From Desulfovibrio sp. (lineage in GTDB: Bacteria > Bacillota > Dethiobacteria > DTU022): a DNA stretch of 64,000 nucleotides. The notes under the pieces were generated by a model, which was given only the letters and a program-made list of their open reading frames with translations, made no database searches and was not told the DNA's origin. The DNA lies in contig JAGUZX010000134.1 in the NCBI GenBank assembly GCA_020060545.1, positions 45,025 to 109,024 on the forward strand, given 5' to 3'. Positions 36,677-48,518 of this stretch are shown here, piece after piece. The position numbers and the translations under genes are program-made. Numbering within the stretch: position 1 is the first letter of the stretch; each line of letters starts with the position of its first letter.

Positions 36677-38228
36677 AAACCGCGCCTCCTTCCATCACCA
36701 GCACCCGTGCCGGGCATTCCCGCGCGCAGATGCCGCAGCCCTTGCAGTAATCAAGGTTGAAAGAGTACTGTTCATCATCCCACAGCACCGCCACATCGGG
36801 GCAAAACAGGGCGCAGGCGCCGCAGGAATTGCATGTGCCGCACCCCAGGCAGCGGCCGGCCTCTTCCACCGGTTCCCCCTGGCGCCGGTTCAGTTGTTTA
36901 GCGGGCAGCGACGCCAGGTGCAGATCGGCAAAGGTAACCAGCCGCGGCGCGGCGGCCGGGGCTGCACTGTCAATCCCGGCGCTCCCGTTTAAGCGTGCGG
37001 TGATGGCCGCCGCCGCGATCCGGCCTGCCCGGATCGCTTCCGTGACGGTGGCCGGCCCGCTCACCAGATCTCCCCCGGCAAAGACAGGATAGTGCCGCTC
37101 CAAGCGGCCGAATACGCTGAAATCCGGTTCCTGCCCGACGGCAAAGATCAGGCTCCCGCACGGAATTTCAAGAGGAGCCCCGCTTAAAACGTTTACTTTT
37201 CCGGCGGCGGTGGCAGTCCGATCGAGGAGCACCGCCTCCGGCTTGCCGCACTCGCCCTGAACGGCCCGGGGGACGACGTTGAAGAGAAACCGGACCCCTT
37301 CCGCCTCCGCCGCCTTAACTTCGTCACGCGAGGCGGGCATCTCCTCCCGGCTGCGGCGGTAAGCCACACTGACCCTCCGGACCCCTTCCTGCCGCAGCGC
37401 CATCCTGGCGGCGTCGACCGCGGCGTTGCCGCCCCCCACCACAACCACCGGTCCGGCAAGGTCGACCCGCTGCCCCCGGTTGACGCGGCTCAGGAATTCC
37501 AGGGCGCTCCATACCCCGGGCAGTTCCGCTCCGGGTAACACCGGGGTACGGGCCTGCGCGGCGCCCGTGGCCAGGAACACCGCATCGTTCTCTTCCAGCA
37601 GCTGCTCCAACCCGACGTCTAAGCCCAGGGCGCACCCGGTCACAAACTCAATCCCTTCGTCCGCCAGGATCTGCAGTTCACGGGAGAGGATCGCCCGGGG
37701 CAGCCGGTAATCCGGTATGCCCAGGGCCAAAAGCCCGCCGGCTGCGGCGGCCCGCTCGATGACGGTGACGCGGAATCCTTCCCGGTTAAGATAATAGGCG
37801 CAGCTCATCCCGGCCGGCCCGGACCCGGCGACAGCTACATGGCCGCGCTGCGGCCGGGGCGCGGGCGGCTTCCGGTAATGTTCCAAACGCCAAAGCCCGA
37901 CGGCCCTTTCCACGGCCTGGATCTCGATGCCCTCATCCAGGTATTGACGGTTGCAGCTTTCCATGCAGGGATGGAAACAGACATAGCCGGTGATCGCCGG
38001 GAAGGGGTTCTTCCGCCGTGTAATCCGCCATGCTTCGTCCCAGCGCCCGCGCTTCACCGCTTCCAGCCACTCCGGGATGTCGCTTTCCAGGAAACAGGCT
38101 TCAAAACAAGGCGATCGCCCTTTCACCCTGGCCGGGGCCAGAAACCGCCAGTCTCCGGTTTTATTGGCCAGGGACGGTTTTTCACCGCGCGCGTATTCTA
38201 CTTCCGCCTGCCCTACATTAGCGGACAA
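36666..38228 (-). CDS. GltD/NfnB-like FAD oxidoreductase fused to a C-terminal 2x[4Fe-4S] ferredoxin (delta-like) domain
   Basis: VAVAGSGPAGMSCAYYLNREGFRVTVIE; VVVVGGGNAAVDAARMALR; C-terminal CLGCGTCNSCGACALFCP and CKGCGICARECP. Confidence 0.88.
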   Translation of the reverse strand: MSANVGQAEVEYARGEKPSLANKTGDWRFLAPARVKGRSPCFEACFLESDIPEWLEAVKRGRWDEAWRITRRKNPFPAITGYVCFHPCMESCNRQYLDEGIEIQAVERAVGLWRLEHYRKPPAPRPQRGHVAVAGSGPAGMSCAYYLNREGFRVTVIERAAAAGGLLALGIPDYRLPRAILSRELQILADEGIEFVTGCALGLDVGLEQLLEENDAVFLATGAAQARTPVLPGAELPGVWSALEFLSRVNRGQRVDLAGPVVVVGGGNAAVDAARMALRQEGVRRVSVAYRRSREEMPASRDEVKAAEAEGVRFLFNVVPRAVQGECGKPEAVLLDRTATAAGKVNVLSGAPLEIPCGSLIFAVGQEPDFSVFGRLERHYPVFAGGDLVSGPATVTEAIRAGRIAAAAITARLNGSAGIDSAAPAAAPRLVTFADLHLASLPAKQLNRRQGEPVEEAGRCLGCGTCNSCGACALFCPDVAVLWDDEQYSFNLDYCKGCGICARECPARVLVMEGGAVYAG

Positions 38229-38820
38229 CCCCCGACACCTCCTTTACCTTCCGGTAACCTTCAGCTACGGCTTTACTGTTCTGATCCCTGCGGGTGGAGA
38301 TCCTCTTTTCCACCGCCGCCAGGACGCTGTCGAGAGAGGCCAGCCCCGTGATCCGGGCCAGGGCGCCGACCATTACCGTATTGACGACCGGGAAAGCGCC
38401 GATGGTAAGGTTATGCTGGTCGGCTATCGCCGAAGCATCTACCCGGAAAATCCGGAAAGCCGTTGCGGAATCAAAATCGTTTAAGTAAGAGAGCTCTCGA
38501 TCCGGGGCGTTGACCAAAAGCAGCCCCGCTGTTTTCAGCCCGGCCAGGACCGTATCGCCGCTGATCGTGACATCCAGCGCCGCCACGCAGTCCGGTTCGT
38601 AGATCCGGCAGCGCGGCATCAAGGCGGCGCTGCTGACACGCACAAATGCCGTTACCGGGGCGCCGCGGCGTTCGGCCCCGAAGAGCGAAAAAGCCCGGGC
38701 GTAAAAACCTTCGCGAAAGACGGCTTCGGCAAAGACAGCCGCCGCTACGACGATCCCCTGTCCGCCCCGGCCGTGGAGCCGGAACTCTGTGATCTTCTCC
38801 ATATCAGCGCCTCCTTGCAA
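38218..38820 (-). CDS. 2-oxoacid:ferredoxin oxidoreductase gamma subunit
   Basis: EFRLHGRGGQGIVVAAAVFAEAV; SLFGAERRGAPVTAFVRVS. Confidence 0.92.
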   Translation of the reverse strand: MQGGADMEKITEFRLHGRGGQGIVVAAAVFAEAVFREGFYARAFSLFGAERRGAPVTAFVRVSSAALMPRCRIYEPDCVAALDVTISGDTVLAGLKTAGLLLVNAPDRELSYLNDFDSATAFRIFRVDASAIADQHNLTIGAFPVVNTVMVGALARITGLASLDSVLAAVEKRISTRRDQNSKAVAEGYRKVKEVSGVVR

Positions 38821-38868
38821 TTTTCTGCAATTTGCATGGAAATGCGTGCAGATATATGCATGCCTAAA

Positions 38869-39930
38869 TCAAACCCTGGCGGATTGCGTCAGGGCGCCGT
38901 CATGACGGATCCGCTCTTCGGCCATTAAATCGGCCGCCGCTGCAGGGGTGATCCGCTCTTCCCTGGCCCGTTTGAACAGCGCCTGCAGCCTGCCCTCGAT
39001 CCGGGCCACAGCCTGCCGGATCCCCGCCGCATCCGTAACGCCCCGCCGGATCGAATCGACAAAAACCAATCCGCCGGCGTTGATGACAAAGTCCGGCGCG
39101 TAAAGGATGCCCAGCTGCTGCAGCGCCGCGGCACAGTCTTCCGTCAGAAGGACATTATTGGCCGCCCCTGCCACGATCCGGCACTTCAGCAGCGGGATTG
39201 TTTGAGGGTTGATTACCGCACCGCCTCCGCAGGGGGCAAAAATGTCGCACTCCTGCGCGTAAATCTGATCCGGGGAAACCGCCCGGGAGCCCCAGAGTTC
39301 GACCACGGTTTTTACCCTGGCCGGATCCAGGTCGGTGACAATCAATTTGGCCCCTTCGTTGGAGAGATACTGGCAGAGGCATCCGCCAACCCCCCCCAAA
39401 CCCTGCACCGCAACGGTCATGCCTTTCAGGGAAGGGCTGCCGTACACCTCGGCCGCGCAGGCCTTGATCCCCTGCAGCACCCCGTAAGCGGTAAATGGTG
39501 AAGGGCTGCCGGAAACGGAACCGCCGATCGCGTATGCGGTTTCCAGACGCATCCAGTCAAGGTCCTTTTCATCAATGCCCATATCCTCGCCGGTAAAAAA
39601 ACGGCCCTGCAGCTTTTGCACGCAGCGGCCGTAGGCCCTGAACAGCCCTTCGCTCTTGTCGCGGCGAGGGTCGCCCATGATCAACCCTTTGCCTCCCCCT
39701 AAAGAAAGTTCCGCCGCCGCCGCTTTATAGGTCATCCCCCGGGCCAGCCGCATGACATCCTCGATGGCTGCTTCTTCAGAAGGGTATGACCACATGCGGG
39801 TGCCTCCCAGGGCCGGCCCCAGTGCCGTGCTGTGAATGGCGATGGCCGCCTTCAGGCCTGTCCCGGGGTCGTAAAACAGCAGCAGCTCCTCAAACCGGCG
39901 GCTCTCCATCTTCAAGAAGTAACCGGTCAT
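38869..39930 (-). CDS. Glu/Leu/Phe/Val dehydrogenase (leucine/valine dehydrogenase type)
   Basis: HSTALGPALGGTRMWSYPSEEAAIEDVMRLARGMTYKAAAAELSLGGGKGLI; GAGGAG-type SD ahead of the ATG at 39930. Confidence 0.9.
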   Translation of the reverse strand: MTGYFLKMESRRFEELLLFYDPGTGLKAAIAIHSTALGPALGGTRMWSYPSEEAAIEDVMRLARGMTYKAAAAELSLGGGKGLIMGDPRRDKSEGLFRAYGRCVQKLQGRFFTGEDMGIDEKDLDWMRLETAYAIGGSVSGSPSPFTAYGVLQGIKACAAEVYGSPSLKGMTVAVQGLGGVGGCLCQYLSNEGAKLIVTDLDPARVKTVVELWGSRAVSPDQIYAQECDIFAPCGGGAVINPQTIPLLKCRIVAGAANNVLLTEDCAAALQQLGILYAPDFVINAGGLVFVDSIRRGVTDAAGIRQAVARIEGRLQALFKRAREERITPAAAADLMAEERIRHDGALTQSARV

Positions 39931-39980
39931 GTTTATACTCTTCCTCCTCTGGTCAAACTTTTTCTCTAGTTTCTTTAATT

Positions 39981-39996
39981 TGCAATTGGCGTACCA
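39981..39996 (-). promoter_or_regulatory. Candidate sigma54 (-24/-12) promoter of leucine dehydrogenase
   Basis: Minus strand TGGTACG-CCAA-TTGCA vs consensus TGGCACG-N4-TTGCA; adjacent gene is a sigma54 activator. Confidence 0.7.
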
Positions 39997-40035
39997 CAAG
40001 CGAGCCCCAGACCGTTTGACACGGGAATTTTCGGA

Positions 40036-40072
40036 AAATAAAAACGCCGCCCGCCCATTGAGGGGGCGGCGC
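40036..40072 (-). terminator. Intrinsic terminator after the sigma54 activator
   Basis: Minus strand gccgccccctcaatgggcgggcggcgtttttatttt. Confidence 0.7.
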
Positions 40073-40108
40073 GGTCTTGAACGTGATCGTTGAAAAGCGG
40101 GGTGCCGG

Positions 40109-41788
40109 TCAGTTTTCCCGGGCGGAGCCGGCGGGAGGATAAATCCGGTAGCGTTCAATCTTGTTATAGAGGCCGCGGATCGATATCTTCAGCCGGCGGG
40201 CGGCTTCGCTTTTATTCCAACCGGCTTCGGCAAGCGCTTGCCGGATCATCTCCCGTTCCCAGTTCCGGTGCATCTCCGCCAGCGATCCGCCCCCATATAC
40301 CGCGCCGGGCTCCTTTTTTTCAGGCACCGTGGCGAAAGGAATCATCAGGTGCTGCTCGTCAATCCTCACCTCATCGCGCCCCAGGTTAATCAGCGCCCGC
40401 GAGATTACATTCTGCAGTTCGCGCATATTGCCGGGCCAATCGTATTCCTGCAGCCGCCGGTAGACCCGGGGTGATATTTCCACGGCCAAGCGCCCGTATT
40501 CCTGGCCGTAACGGTTAACATAATAGTCGGCCAGCAGCGGGATATCCTCCTTAATCTCCCTTAAAGGGGGCATCAAGATCGGAAACACATTCAGGCGGTA
40601 GTAAAGGTCCTTGCGGAAAGAGCCTTTCTGCACCATTTCCTCCAGGTCGGCATTGGTGGCGGCGATAACCCTGACATCGATGGCGCGGGTGCGGGATTCT
40701 CCGACGCGGATAATCTCCCCTTCCTGGAGTACCCGCAGCAGCCTGGCCTGGGCTTCCTGGCTCATGGCCCCGATTTCGTCCAGGAAGAGGGTGCCGCCGT
40801 GGGCTTCTTCGAAGTAGCCCTTTCGCCCCCCCTTCCGCGCCCCGGTAAAAGCCCCGTCGGCGTAGCCGAAGAGCTCGCTTTCCAGGAGGGTGTCCGTAAG
40901 CGAAGCGCAGTTGACCCGGATAAACGGCCGCTCGGCCCTCTCGCTGGCATGATGGATGGCGTGGGCGAACAGCTCTTTCCCCGTGCCGCACTCGCCCCGC
41001 AGCAGCACGCTGGCCGGGGTTCTGGCCGCCTGACCGGCCCGTTCCACCGTTTCCAGCAGCCTCTTGCTGCGCCCGATAATATCTTCAAATGTATAGCGGG
41101 ACTCCAGGCGGCGCACCAGGCGGCGCGTCCGCTCCAGCTCCTCCATCAGGCGCCTGATCTCGGAAATATCGTGGATTACCCCGACACTGCCCTTCATTCT
41201 TCCGTTGATCTGCAAAGGGGCGCAGCTCACGACGACGTCACGGCGGTAAGGACCGACCTTCATGCGGACCCCTTTGATCGGCTTGCCGGTCTTCAGGACC
41301 TGGAAATGCACGCTTTCGCCTTCGGCGATATCCACCGTAGCCGGCTGGCGCAGCACCTGCTCCGCGGTCATCCCGGTCAGGCGGGTATAGGCCCGGTTGA
41401 TCATCAGCCCCATCCCTTTTTCATCCACCACGGAAACGGCGTCGGAGAGGGAATCGATAATCGCCTGCAGCAACAGCTGCCCTTCCGCACCGGTTGGCAC
41501 GTCGGAACACAGCTCGCTCAAGACGATCCAGTATCCGCCGGACGAAATTTCAATTTTAGAAACGGTAAATTTTTGCCCGCCGCAATCAAAAAGAGCCGGA
41601 AAAGAGCCCTTCTGCAGCAGCCCGAGCAGCTGATCCCTTCCCGGGGGAAAAAGTTTTTCATCGCAAAACCGGGCGGCCTGCCGGTTGTAATATTGAACGC
41701 GATGATCGCTATCGCAAAGAACCAGCCCTTCCTCCAGGCTGTTCAGGAGATCGAAGCAGGCGGCGCCGGGCGGGAACTGAGAATTCAT
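40109..41788 (-). CDS. Sigma54-dependent transcriptional activator (PAS + AAA + Fis HTH)
   Basis: [72 protein letters not shown]-terminal [25 protein letters not shown]. Confidence 0.94.
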   Translation of the reverse strand: MNSQFPPGAACFDLLNSLEEGLVLCDSDHRVQYYNRQAARFCDEKLFPPGRDQLLGLLQKGSFPALFDCGGQKFTVSKIEISSGGYWIVLSELCSDVPTGAEGQLLLQAIIDSLSDAVSVVDEKGMGLMINRAYTRLTGMTAEQVLRQPATVDIAEGESVHFQVLKTGKPIKGVRMKVGPYRRDVVVSCAPLQINGRMKGSVGVIHDISEIRRLMEELERTRRLVRRLESRYTFEDIIGRSKRLLETVERAGQAARTPASVLLRGECGTGKELFAHAIHHASERAERPFIRVNCASLTDTLLESELFGYADGAFTGARKGGRKGYFEEAHGGTLFLDEIGAMSQEAQARLLRVLQEGEIIRVGESRTRAIDVRVIAATNADLEEMVQKGSFRKDLYYRLNVFPILMPPLREIKEDIPLLADYYVNRYGQEYGRLAVEISPRVYRRLQEYDWPGNMRELQNVISRALINLGRDEVRIDEQHLMIPFATVPEKKEPGAVYGGGSLAEMHRNWEREMIRQALAEAGWNKSEAARRLKISIRGLYNKIERYRIYPPAGSAREN

Positions 41789-41811
41789 CTCATCCCTCCT
41801 CGCGATCATGA

Positions 41812-41829
41812 TCTCAGAATTCAGAATAT
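41812..41829 (-). repeat. Short heptad CTGAATT-type tract upstream of the sigma54 activator gene
   Basis: Minus strand ATTCTGA ATTCTGA G, same motif as at 21911-21932. Confidence 0.45.
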
Positions 41830-41883
41830 TTAAGGAAGATGTTTCCGGCAATTGCTGGCTTCTGTTCGGGAAAATACAGTACT

Positions 41884-43941
<2,058 letters not shown>

Positions 43942-44306
43942 TCACCCCCAACGGTTGTTGCACAGGCCTGTTTACCGCTGTTTTGGTTGGATTGAAAATA
44001 TCTCCTGGCAGTATTATTGCCTGATCCGTCCCCAAAAACGCCTTTCGCCGCACCCCTAACCATAGCGCGGCCACAGGCGGCGCGCCTGTTTATTTACCGC
44101 ATCGCATGTGCCTTATCCGGCAGCAGTCATATATTTACATTCGCCGCCCGGCGCCTATTTCCTGCTGCCGGCTCCTTTCTGCGCCAGTAAAAAAACATAT
44201 ACCGGGTCGCTGCCGTTTGGGGTGGTTGAAAATGGCCGGTTTGCCCGGCGTAAAATTTAAACGGCCGCTATCCGGGCCGTTTGCAGCACAGACTGTTGCG
44301 CCCCGT

Positions 44307-44720
44307 CTAAATGCAGCGGTCCCTGATGTAGCTGACGATACTTTCCAGGGGATCGCCGGGTGTAAATACCCGGTCGGCGCAGCCGCTTTGTTTGAGCGCC
44401 AGGGCGTCCTCTTCCGGAATGATCCCGCCCACCAGCAGCGGCACCGCCCCGAGCTGCCTCTCGTTCAACAGCTCCTTGATCCGCGGCACGAGGGTCATGT
44501 GCGCCCCGGAGAGGATGCTCAACCCCACCACATCCACGTCTTCCTGCAGCGCGGCTTCGGCCACCTGTTCGGGAGTCTGGTGCAGCCCCGTGTAGATCAC
44601 TTCCATCCCCGCGTCGCGCAGCGCCCTGGCGACCACCTTGGCCCCCCGGTCGTGCCCGTCCAGGCCCGGTTTCGCCACCAGAACCCTGATCTTCCTCTTG
44701 CTGGACATATCCAACAACAC
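44307..44720 (-). CDS. Methylmalonyl-CoA mutase small/B12-binding subunit
   Basis: [43 protein letters not shown]. Confidence 0.95.
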   Translation of the reverse strand: MLLDMSSKRKIRVLVAKPGLDGHDRGAKVVARALRDAGMEVIYTGLHQTPEQVAEAALQEDVDVVGLSILSGAHMTLVPRIKELLNERQLGAVPLLVGGIIPEEDALALKQSGCADRVFTPGDPLESIVSYIRDRCI

Positions 44721-44808
44721 CCCTACTTTCCCTTGCTCGTTTACTCAACCCACTTCCGAGAAATCGCTTGACTTAATACTGGCTCCACTCATTTACAGCC
44801 ATACGCGT

Positions 44809-45075
44809 TCAATTATCTATGCCGGCCCATTGCCGGTATTGCATGGCTTTCTCCTGACCGATCAAAGATTCCAGGAGCAGGGCGGTAAAGTGGAAGACCC
44901 GCGTGCCAAACCCGGTAATGATATGGCCGTCCCGGACCGCAGGTCCCGGCGTCCGGATAGCCCCGGCAAACAAAGGGTGATTTTGCACTTCGGAGCAAAA
45001 GTATTTGCCATCCAGTATCCCCGCTGCGCCCTCAAAACTCTCATGCAAATTCGCCTCCAAGCGCTTACCTCTCAA
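44809..45075 (-). CDS. Short DJ-1/PfpI-like C-terminal fragment, possible remnant
   Basis: 88 aa; [13 protein letters not shown]...[32 protein letters not shown] resembles DJ-1/PfpI C-termini; N-terminal nucleophile half absent. Confidence 0.5.
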   Translation of the reverse strand: MRGKRLEANLHESFEGAAGILDGKYFCSEVQNHPLFAGAIRTPGPAVRDGHIITGFGTRVFHFTALLLESLIGQEKAMQYRQWAGIDN

Positions 45076-46745
45076 AACAGCGGCTGCTCCCGGTACTCGC
45101 CGAAGACCTCTTTCAGGGCGGCGACGATCTCCCCCTCGGTGGCATAGGCCTTGACCGCCTCCAGGATATACGGGATCACATTTTCAGTTCCGGCGGCGGC
45201 CGACTTCAGCCGCTGCAGGCAATTGCCGACGGACACCCCGTCGCGCCGGCTTTTTAGCTCCCGCAGCCGCTCGACCTGTTTCCGCTCCACCGCCGGGTCG
45301 ATTCGAAGCAGCTCAATGCTCAGCGGTTCACCGGAGGCAAAACGGTTCACCCCGACCGCCACCCGCTCCCCTTTCTCCACCGCCTGCTGGTAGGCGTAGG
45401 CGGCGTCGGCGATCTCCTGCTGGAAGAAACCGCGCTCGATGGCGGCCAGCACCCCGCCCAGCGCCTCGATGCGCCGGAAATACTCTTCCGCCGCCACCTC
45501 CATTTCGTTGGTCAGCGCTTCGACAAAATAAGACCCGGCCAGCGGGTCAATCGTATTTGCGGCACCGCTTTCAAAAGCCAGGATCTGCTGGGTGCGCAGG
45601 GCGATCTTCGCCGCTTTCTCCGTGGGCAGCGCCAGCACCTCGTCCATGGAGTTGGTGTGCAGTGACTGCGTCCCGCCCAGGACCGCCGCCAGCGCTTCCA
45701 GGGTGGTGCGGACAATGTTGTTTTCGGGCTCCTGCGCCGTCAGCGAACAGCCCGCCGTCTGGGTGTGGAAGCGCAGCATCCAGGAGCGGGGGTCTTTCGC
45801 CCCGTAGCGCTCCTTCATCCGCCTGGCCCAGATCCGGCGGGCGGCGCGGTACTTGCAGATCTCCTCGAAAAAATCGAGGTGGGCGTTGAAAAAGAAAGAA
45901 AGCCGCGGCGCGAAATCGTCCACCTCCAGGCCGGCCTTGATCCCCGCCTCGACATAGGCGAAGCCGTCGGCAAGGGTGAAGGCGAGCTCCTGCACCGCCG
46001 TCGAGCCGGCTTCCCGGATGTGGTAGCCGCTGATGCTGACCGTATTCCAGCGGGGGACGAAGCGGGAGGCGAAGGCGAAGATATCGGTAATCAGCCTGAG
46101 CGACGGCTCCGGCGGGAAGATCCACGATTTCTGGGCGATGTATTCCTTCAGGATGTCGTTCTGAATCGTGCCGCCGACCCGGTCCAGCGGCACCCCCTGC
46201 TTCTCGGCGTTGGCCAGGTACATGCACCAGATCACGGCCGCCGGGCCGTTGATTGTCATCGAAGTGGTAATCCGGCCCACGGGGATCCCGGCGAAGAGCA
46301 CTTCCATATCCTCCAGCGAATCGACGGCCACGCCGCAGCGTCCCACCTCCCCCAGGGAGCGGCAATGATCGGAATCGTAGCCCATGATCGTGGGCATATC
46401 GAAGGCCACGCTTAGCCCGGTCTGCCCCTGCTCCAAAAGGTAGCGGTAGCGCCGGTTGGAGTCGAAGGCGTCGCCGAAGCCGGAGAACTGGCGCATCGTC
46501 CAGAGCCGCCCCCGGTACATGTCGCCCTGCACGCCCCTGGTGTAGGGGTATTGCCCGGGAAAACCGAGATCCCGCAGGTAATCAAGGCCCGCGACATCCA
46601 GCGGCGTGCAAAGGTCCTTGACCGGCGCGCCGGAAACGGTTAAAAAAGACCTTCCGGCTTCTACCGTCTCTCCCTGCTCTTTCCGCCAGCGGTTTTCCGC
46701 CTCCTTGATCTTTTTAAGCGAGTCCGGCTTTTCGTATGCGGCCAT
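45072..46745 (-). CDS. Methylmalonyl-CoA mutase large (catalytic) subunit
   Basis: [69 protein letters not shown] before [10 protein letters not shown]. Confidence 0.95.
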   Translation of the reverse strand: MAAYEKPDSLKKIKEAENRWRKEQGETVEAGRSFLTVSGAPVKDLCTPLDVAGLDYLRDLGFPGQYPYTRGVQGDMYRGRLWTMRQFSGFGDAFDSNRRYRYLLEQGQTGLSVAFDMPTIMGYDSDHCRSLGEVGRCGVAVDSLEDMEVLFAGIPVGRITTSMTINGPAAVIWCMYLANAEKQGVPLDRVGGTIQNDILKEYIAQKSWIFPPEPSLRLITDIFAFASRFVPRWNTVSISGYHIREAGSTAVQELAFTLADGFAYVEAGIKAGLEVDDFAPRLSFFFNAHLDFFEEICKYRAARRIWARRMKERYGAKDPRSWMLRFHTQTAGCSLTAQEPENNIVRTTLEALAAVLGGTQSLHTNSMDEVLALPTEKAAKIALRTQQILAFESGAANTIDPLAGSYFVEALTNEMEVAAEEYFRRIEALGGVLAAIERGFFQQEIADAAYAYQQAVEKGERVAVGVNRFASGEPLSIELLRIDPAVERKQVERLRELKSRRDGVSVGNCLQRLKSAAAGTENVIPYILEAVKAYATEGEIVAALKEVFGEYREQPLF

Positions 46746-46765
46746 TTTCTTTGCCTCCTTGGAGT

Positions 46766-47710
46766 TTACGGGACGGGAAATTCGATCTGCGCGAGCAGCT
46801 CCCGGGCCGCGCTGTAAGGATCCCGCCGGCGCAGGGCGATCTCCTCCACCAGGCTGCCTAGGGTCATCCGTACTTTGATTTTTTCCCAAACCATCGTTTT
46901 AACCAGGTGCTCCACCTGCTCCGTCAACTCGCGGCTGATCCTCTCTTTGCGGATTTCCAGCAGGCGACCGCTTTTTTCCAGGTACTCCCGGTGCTCCTGC
47001 ACCGACTGCCAGAGCGCCCCGATCCCTTCACCGCGGGTTGAGACGGCAGGAACAACCGGCGGGCGCCAGTCACAGCAACTTTTCAAATCGAGCATCGCGC
47101 TCACTTCGGCGGCGGCCCTTTCCGTACCGGGAAGGTCGGCCTTGTTAATCACGAAAATATCGGCAATCTCCATGATCCCCGCTTTCAGCGTCTGGACGCT
47201 GTCCCCGCCCGCCGGGGTCAGCACGACCACGGTAGTGTCGGCCGTTTTCACGATATCCACTTCCGACTGGCCCACCCCCACCGTTTCCACCAAAATCAGA
47301 TCTTTTCCGAAAGCGTCCAGGAGCTGGATGGTCTCACGGGTGGCCCGGGAAAGCCCGCCCAGGCTGCCGCGCGTCCCCATGCTGCGGATGAACACGCCCC
47401 GGTCCAGGGCATGATCCTGCATCCGGATCCGGTCACCCAGGATCGCTCCCCCGGTAAAAGGGCTGTTGGGGTCGACGGCGACTACCCCCACCGTCAGGCC
47501 CGCCCCGCGCATCTCCTGCAGCAACCGGTCCACCAGGGAGCTCTTGCCCGACCCCGGGGCGCCGGTGATCCCGATCACGTACGCTTTTCCCGTATGCGGG
47601 TAGAGGCTCTGCAGGATCTCATTTTTGAGGGGGTCGCCGTTTTCCACCAGCGTAATCAGGCGGGCCAGGGCGCGGCGGTTGCCTCCCAGTAACTCCGTCA
47701 CAAGCTGCAT
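46766..47710 (-). CDS. meaB: Methylmalonyl-CoA mutase-associated GTPase MeaB (ArgK family)
   Basis: [35 protein letters not shown]. Confidence 0.94.
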   Translation of the reverse strand: MQLVTELLGGNRRALARLITLVENGDPLKNEILQSLYPHTGKAYVIGITGAPGSGKSSLVDRLLQEMRGAGLTVGVVAVDPNSPFTGGAILGDRIRMQDHALDRGVFIRSMGTRGSLGGLSRATRETIQLLDAFGKDLILVETVGVGQSEVDIVKTADTTVVVLTPAGGDSVQTLKAGIMEIADIFVINKADLPGTERAAAEVSAMLDLKSCCDWRPPVVPAVSTRGEGIGALWQSVQEHREYLEKSGRLLEIRKERISRELTEQVEHLVKTMVWEKIKVRMTLGSLVEEIALRRRDPYSAARELLAQIEFPVP

Positions 47711-47726
47711 CTGCACACCACCCAAT

Positions 47727-47796
47727 AAGTTCATTTCGGTGCCAGGCACCAGATGAACTTTTCAGTTCATTTAGTGCCAGGCACCTAGTTCATTTT
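47727..47796. repeat. Double GTTCAT/GGTGCC REP between cobO and meaB
   Basis: aagttcatttcggtgccaggcaccagatgaactt-ttc-agttcatttagtgccaggcacctagttcatttt. Confidence 0.85.
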
Positions 47797-48324
47797 TTAG
47801 TATTCGATACCCTTGCGGGCCTGGACGCCGGCGGCGTGATGATGCTTGATCGCGAGGATCTCGCTGACCATGTCGGCCCGCTTCACCAGCTCCGGGGAAG
47901 CGCCCCTTCCGGTGAGCACCAGATCGACCAGGGGCGGCTTTTCGTCCAGCAGCGCAAACAGCTCCGCCTCGGCAATTAAGCCGAAATCGACGGCGACATT
48001 AATTTCGTCCAGTACGACCAGGTCGTAGGCGCCGCCGATCGCCTTGCGCGCTGTTTCCAGCCCTTCTTTGGCCAGGGCAACGTCAACCGGTGCGGGATTG
48101 CGCCGGTCGACGAATTCATCCCGCCCGGCCCGGATCACCGTCAGGTCCGGCAGCCGGGCGGCGGCCAGGAACTCGCCGTATTCACGCCCCTTCATGAAAT
48201 GAATCATGCAGACGCGGTAACCGTGGCCCAAGGCCCGGATCGCCTGCCCTACCGCGGCGGTGGTTTTTCCCTTGCCGTCGCCGGTATAAACCATCACCAA
48301 GCCGCGCCTTTTGTTTGCCTCCAT
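47797..48324 (-). CDS. cobO: Cob(I)yrinic acid a,c-diamide adenosyltransferase
   Basis: MVYTGDGKGKTTAAVGQAIRALGHGYRVCMIHFMKG. Confidence 0.93.
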   Translation of the reverse strand: MEANKRRGLVMVYTGDGKGKTTAAVGQAIRALGHGYRVCMIHFMKGREYGEFLAAARLPDLTVIRAGRDEFVDRRNPAPVDVALAKEGLETARKAIGGAYDLVVLDEINVAVDFGLIAEAELFALLDEKPPLVDLVLTGRGASPELVKRADMVSEILAIKHHHAAGVQARKGIEY

Positions 48325-48463
48325 CTTTATGGTATGCCCCTTTCGCCGCCCCGGCAAAGTCGCTTAATTTCGATCTGAAAAATAGTGCTTTTCTACCCCC
48401 ACTCCCGGTCCTCCCCCGCCAGGGAGAGAGAGCGGTTGGGTGCCGGCCAGTACGGCTGTTCGA

Positions 48464-48504
48464 TTATAAATTTCCAACATCCAGCCTCTTATTTCCAACT
48501 TCCA
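48464..48504 (-). repeat. Heptad-periodic TGGAAGT-type tract downstream of an acyl-CoA dehydrogenase
   Basis: Minus strand: TGGAAGT TGGAAAT AAGAGGC TGGATGT TGGAAAT. Confidence 0.6.
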
Positions 48505-48518
48505 GGAAGCCCGGCTAA

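Noticed and set aside
39931-40158. N-terminal 76 aa extension of leucine dehydrogenase in the ORF track
   Set aside because: It runs through an intrinsic terminator and the candidate sigma54 promoter; a good SD precedes the ATG at 39930.
44259-44282. Terminator after the methylmalonyl-CoA mutase small subunit
   Set aside because: An 8-bp stem (aaacggcc/ggccgttt) exists but the U-tract is weak; left out of the feature list.
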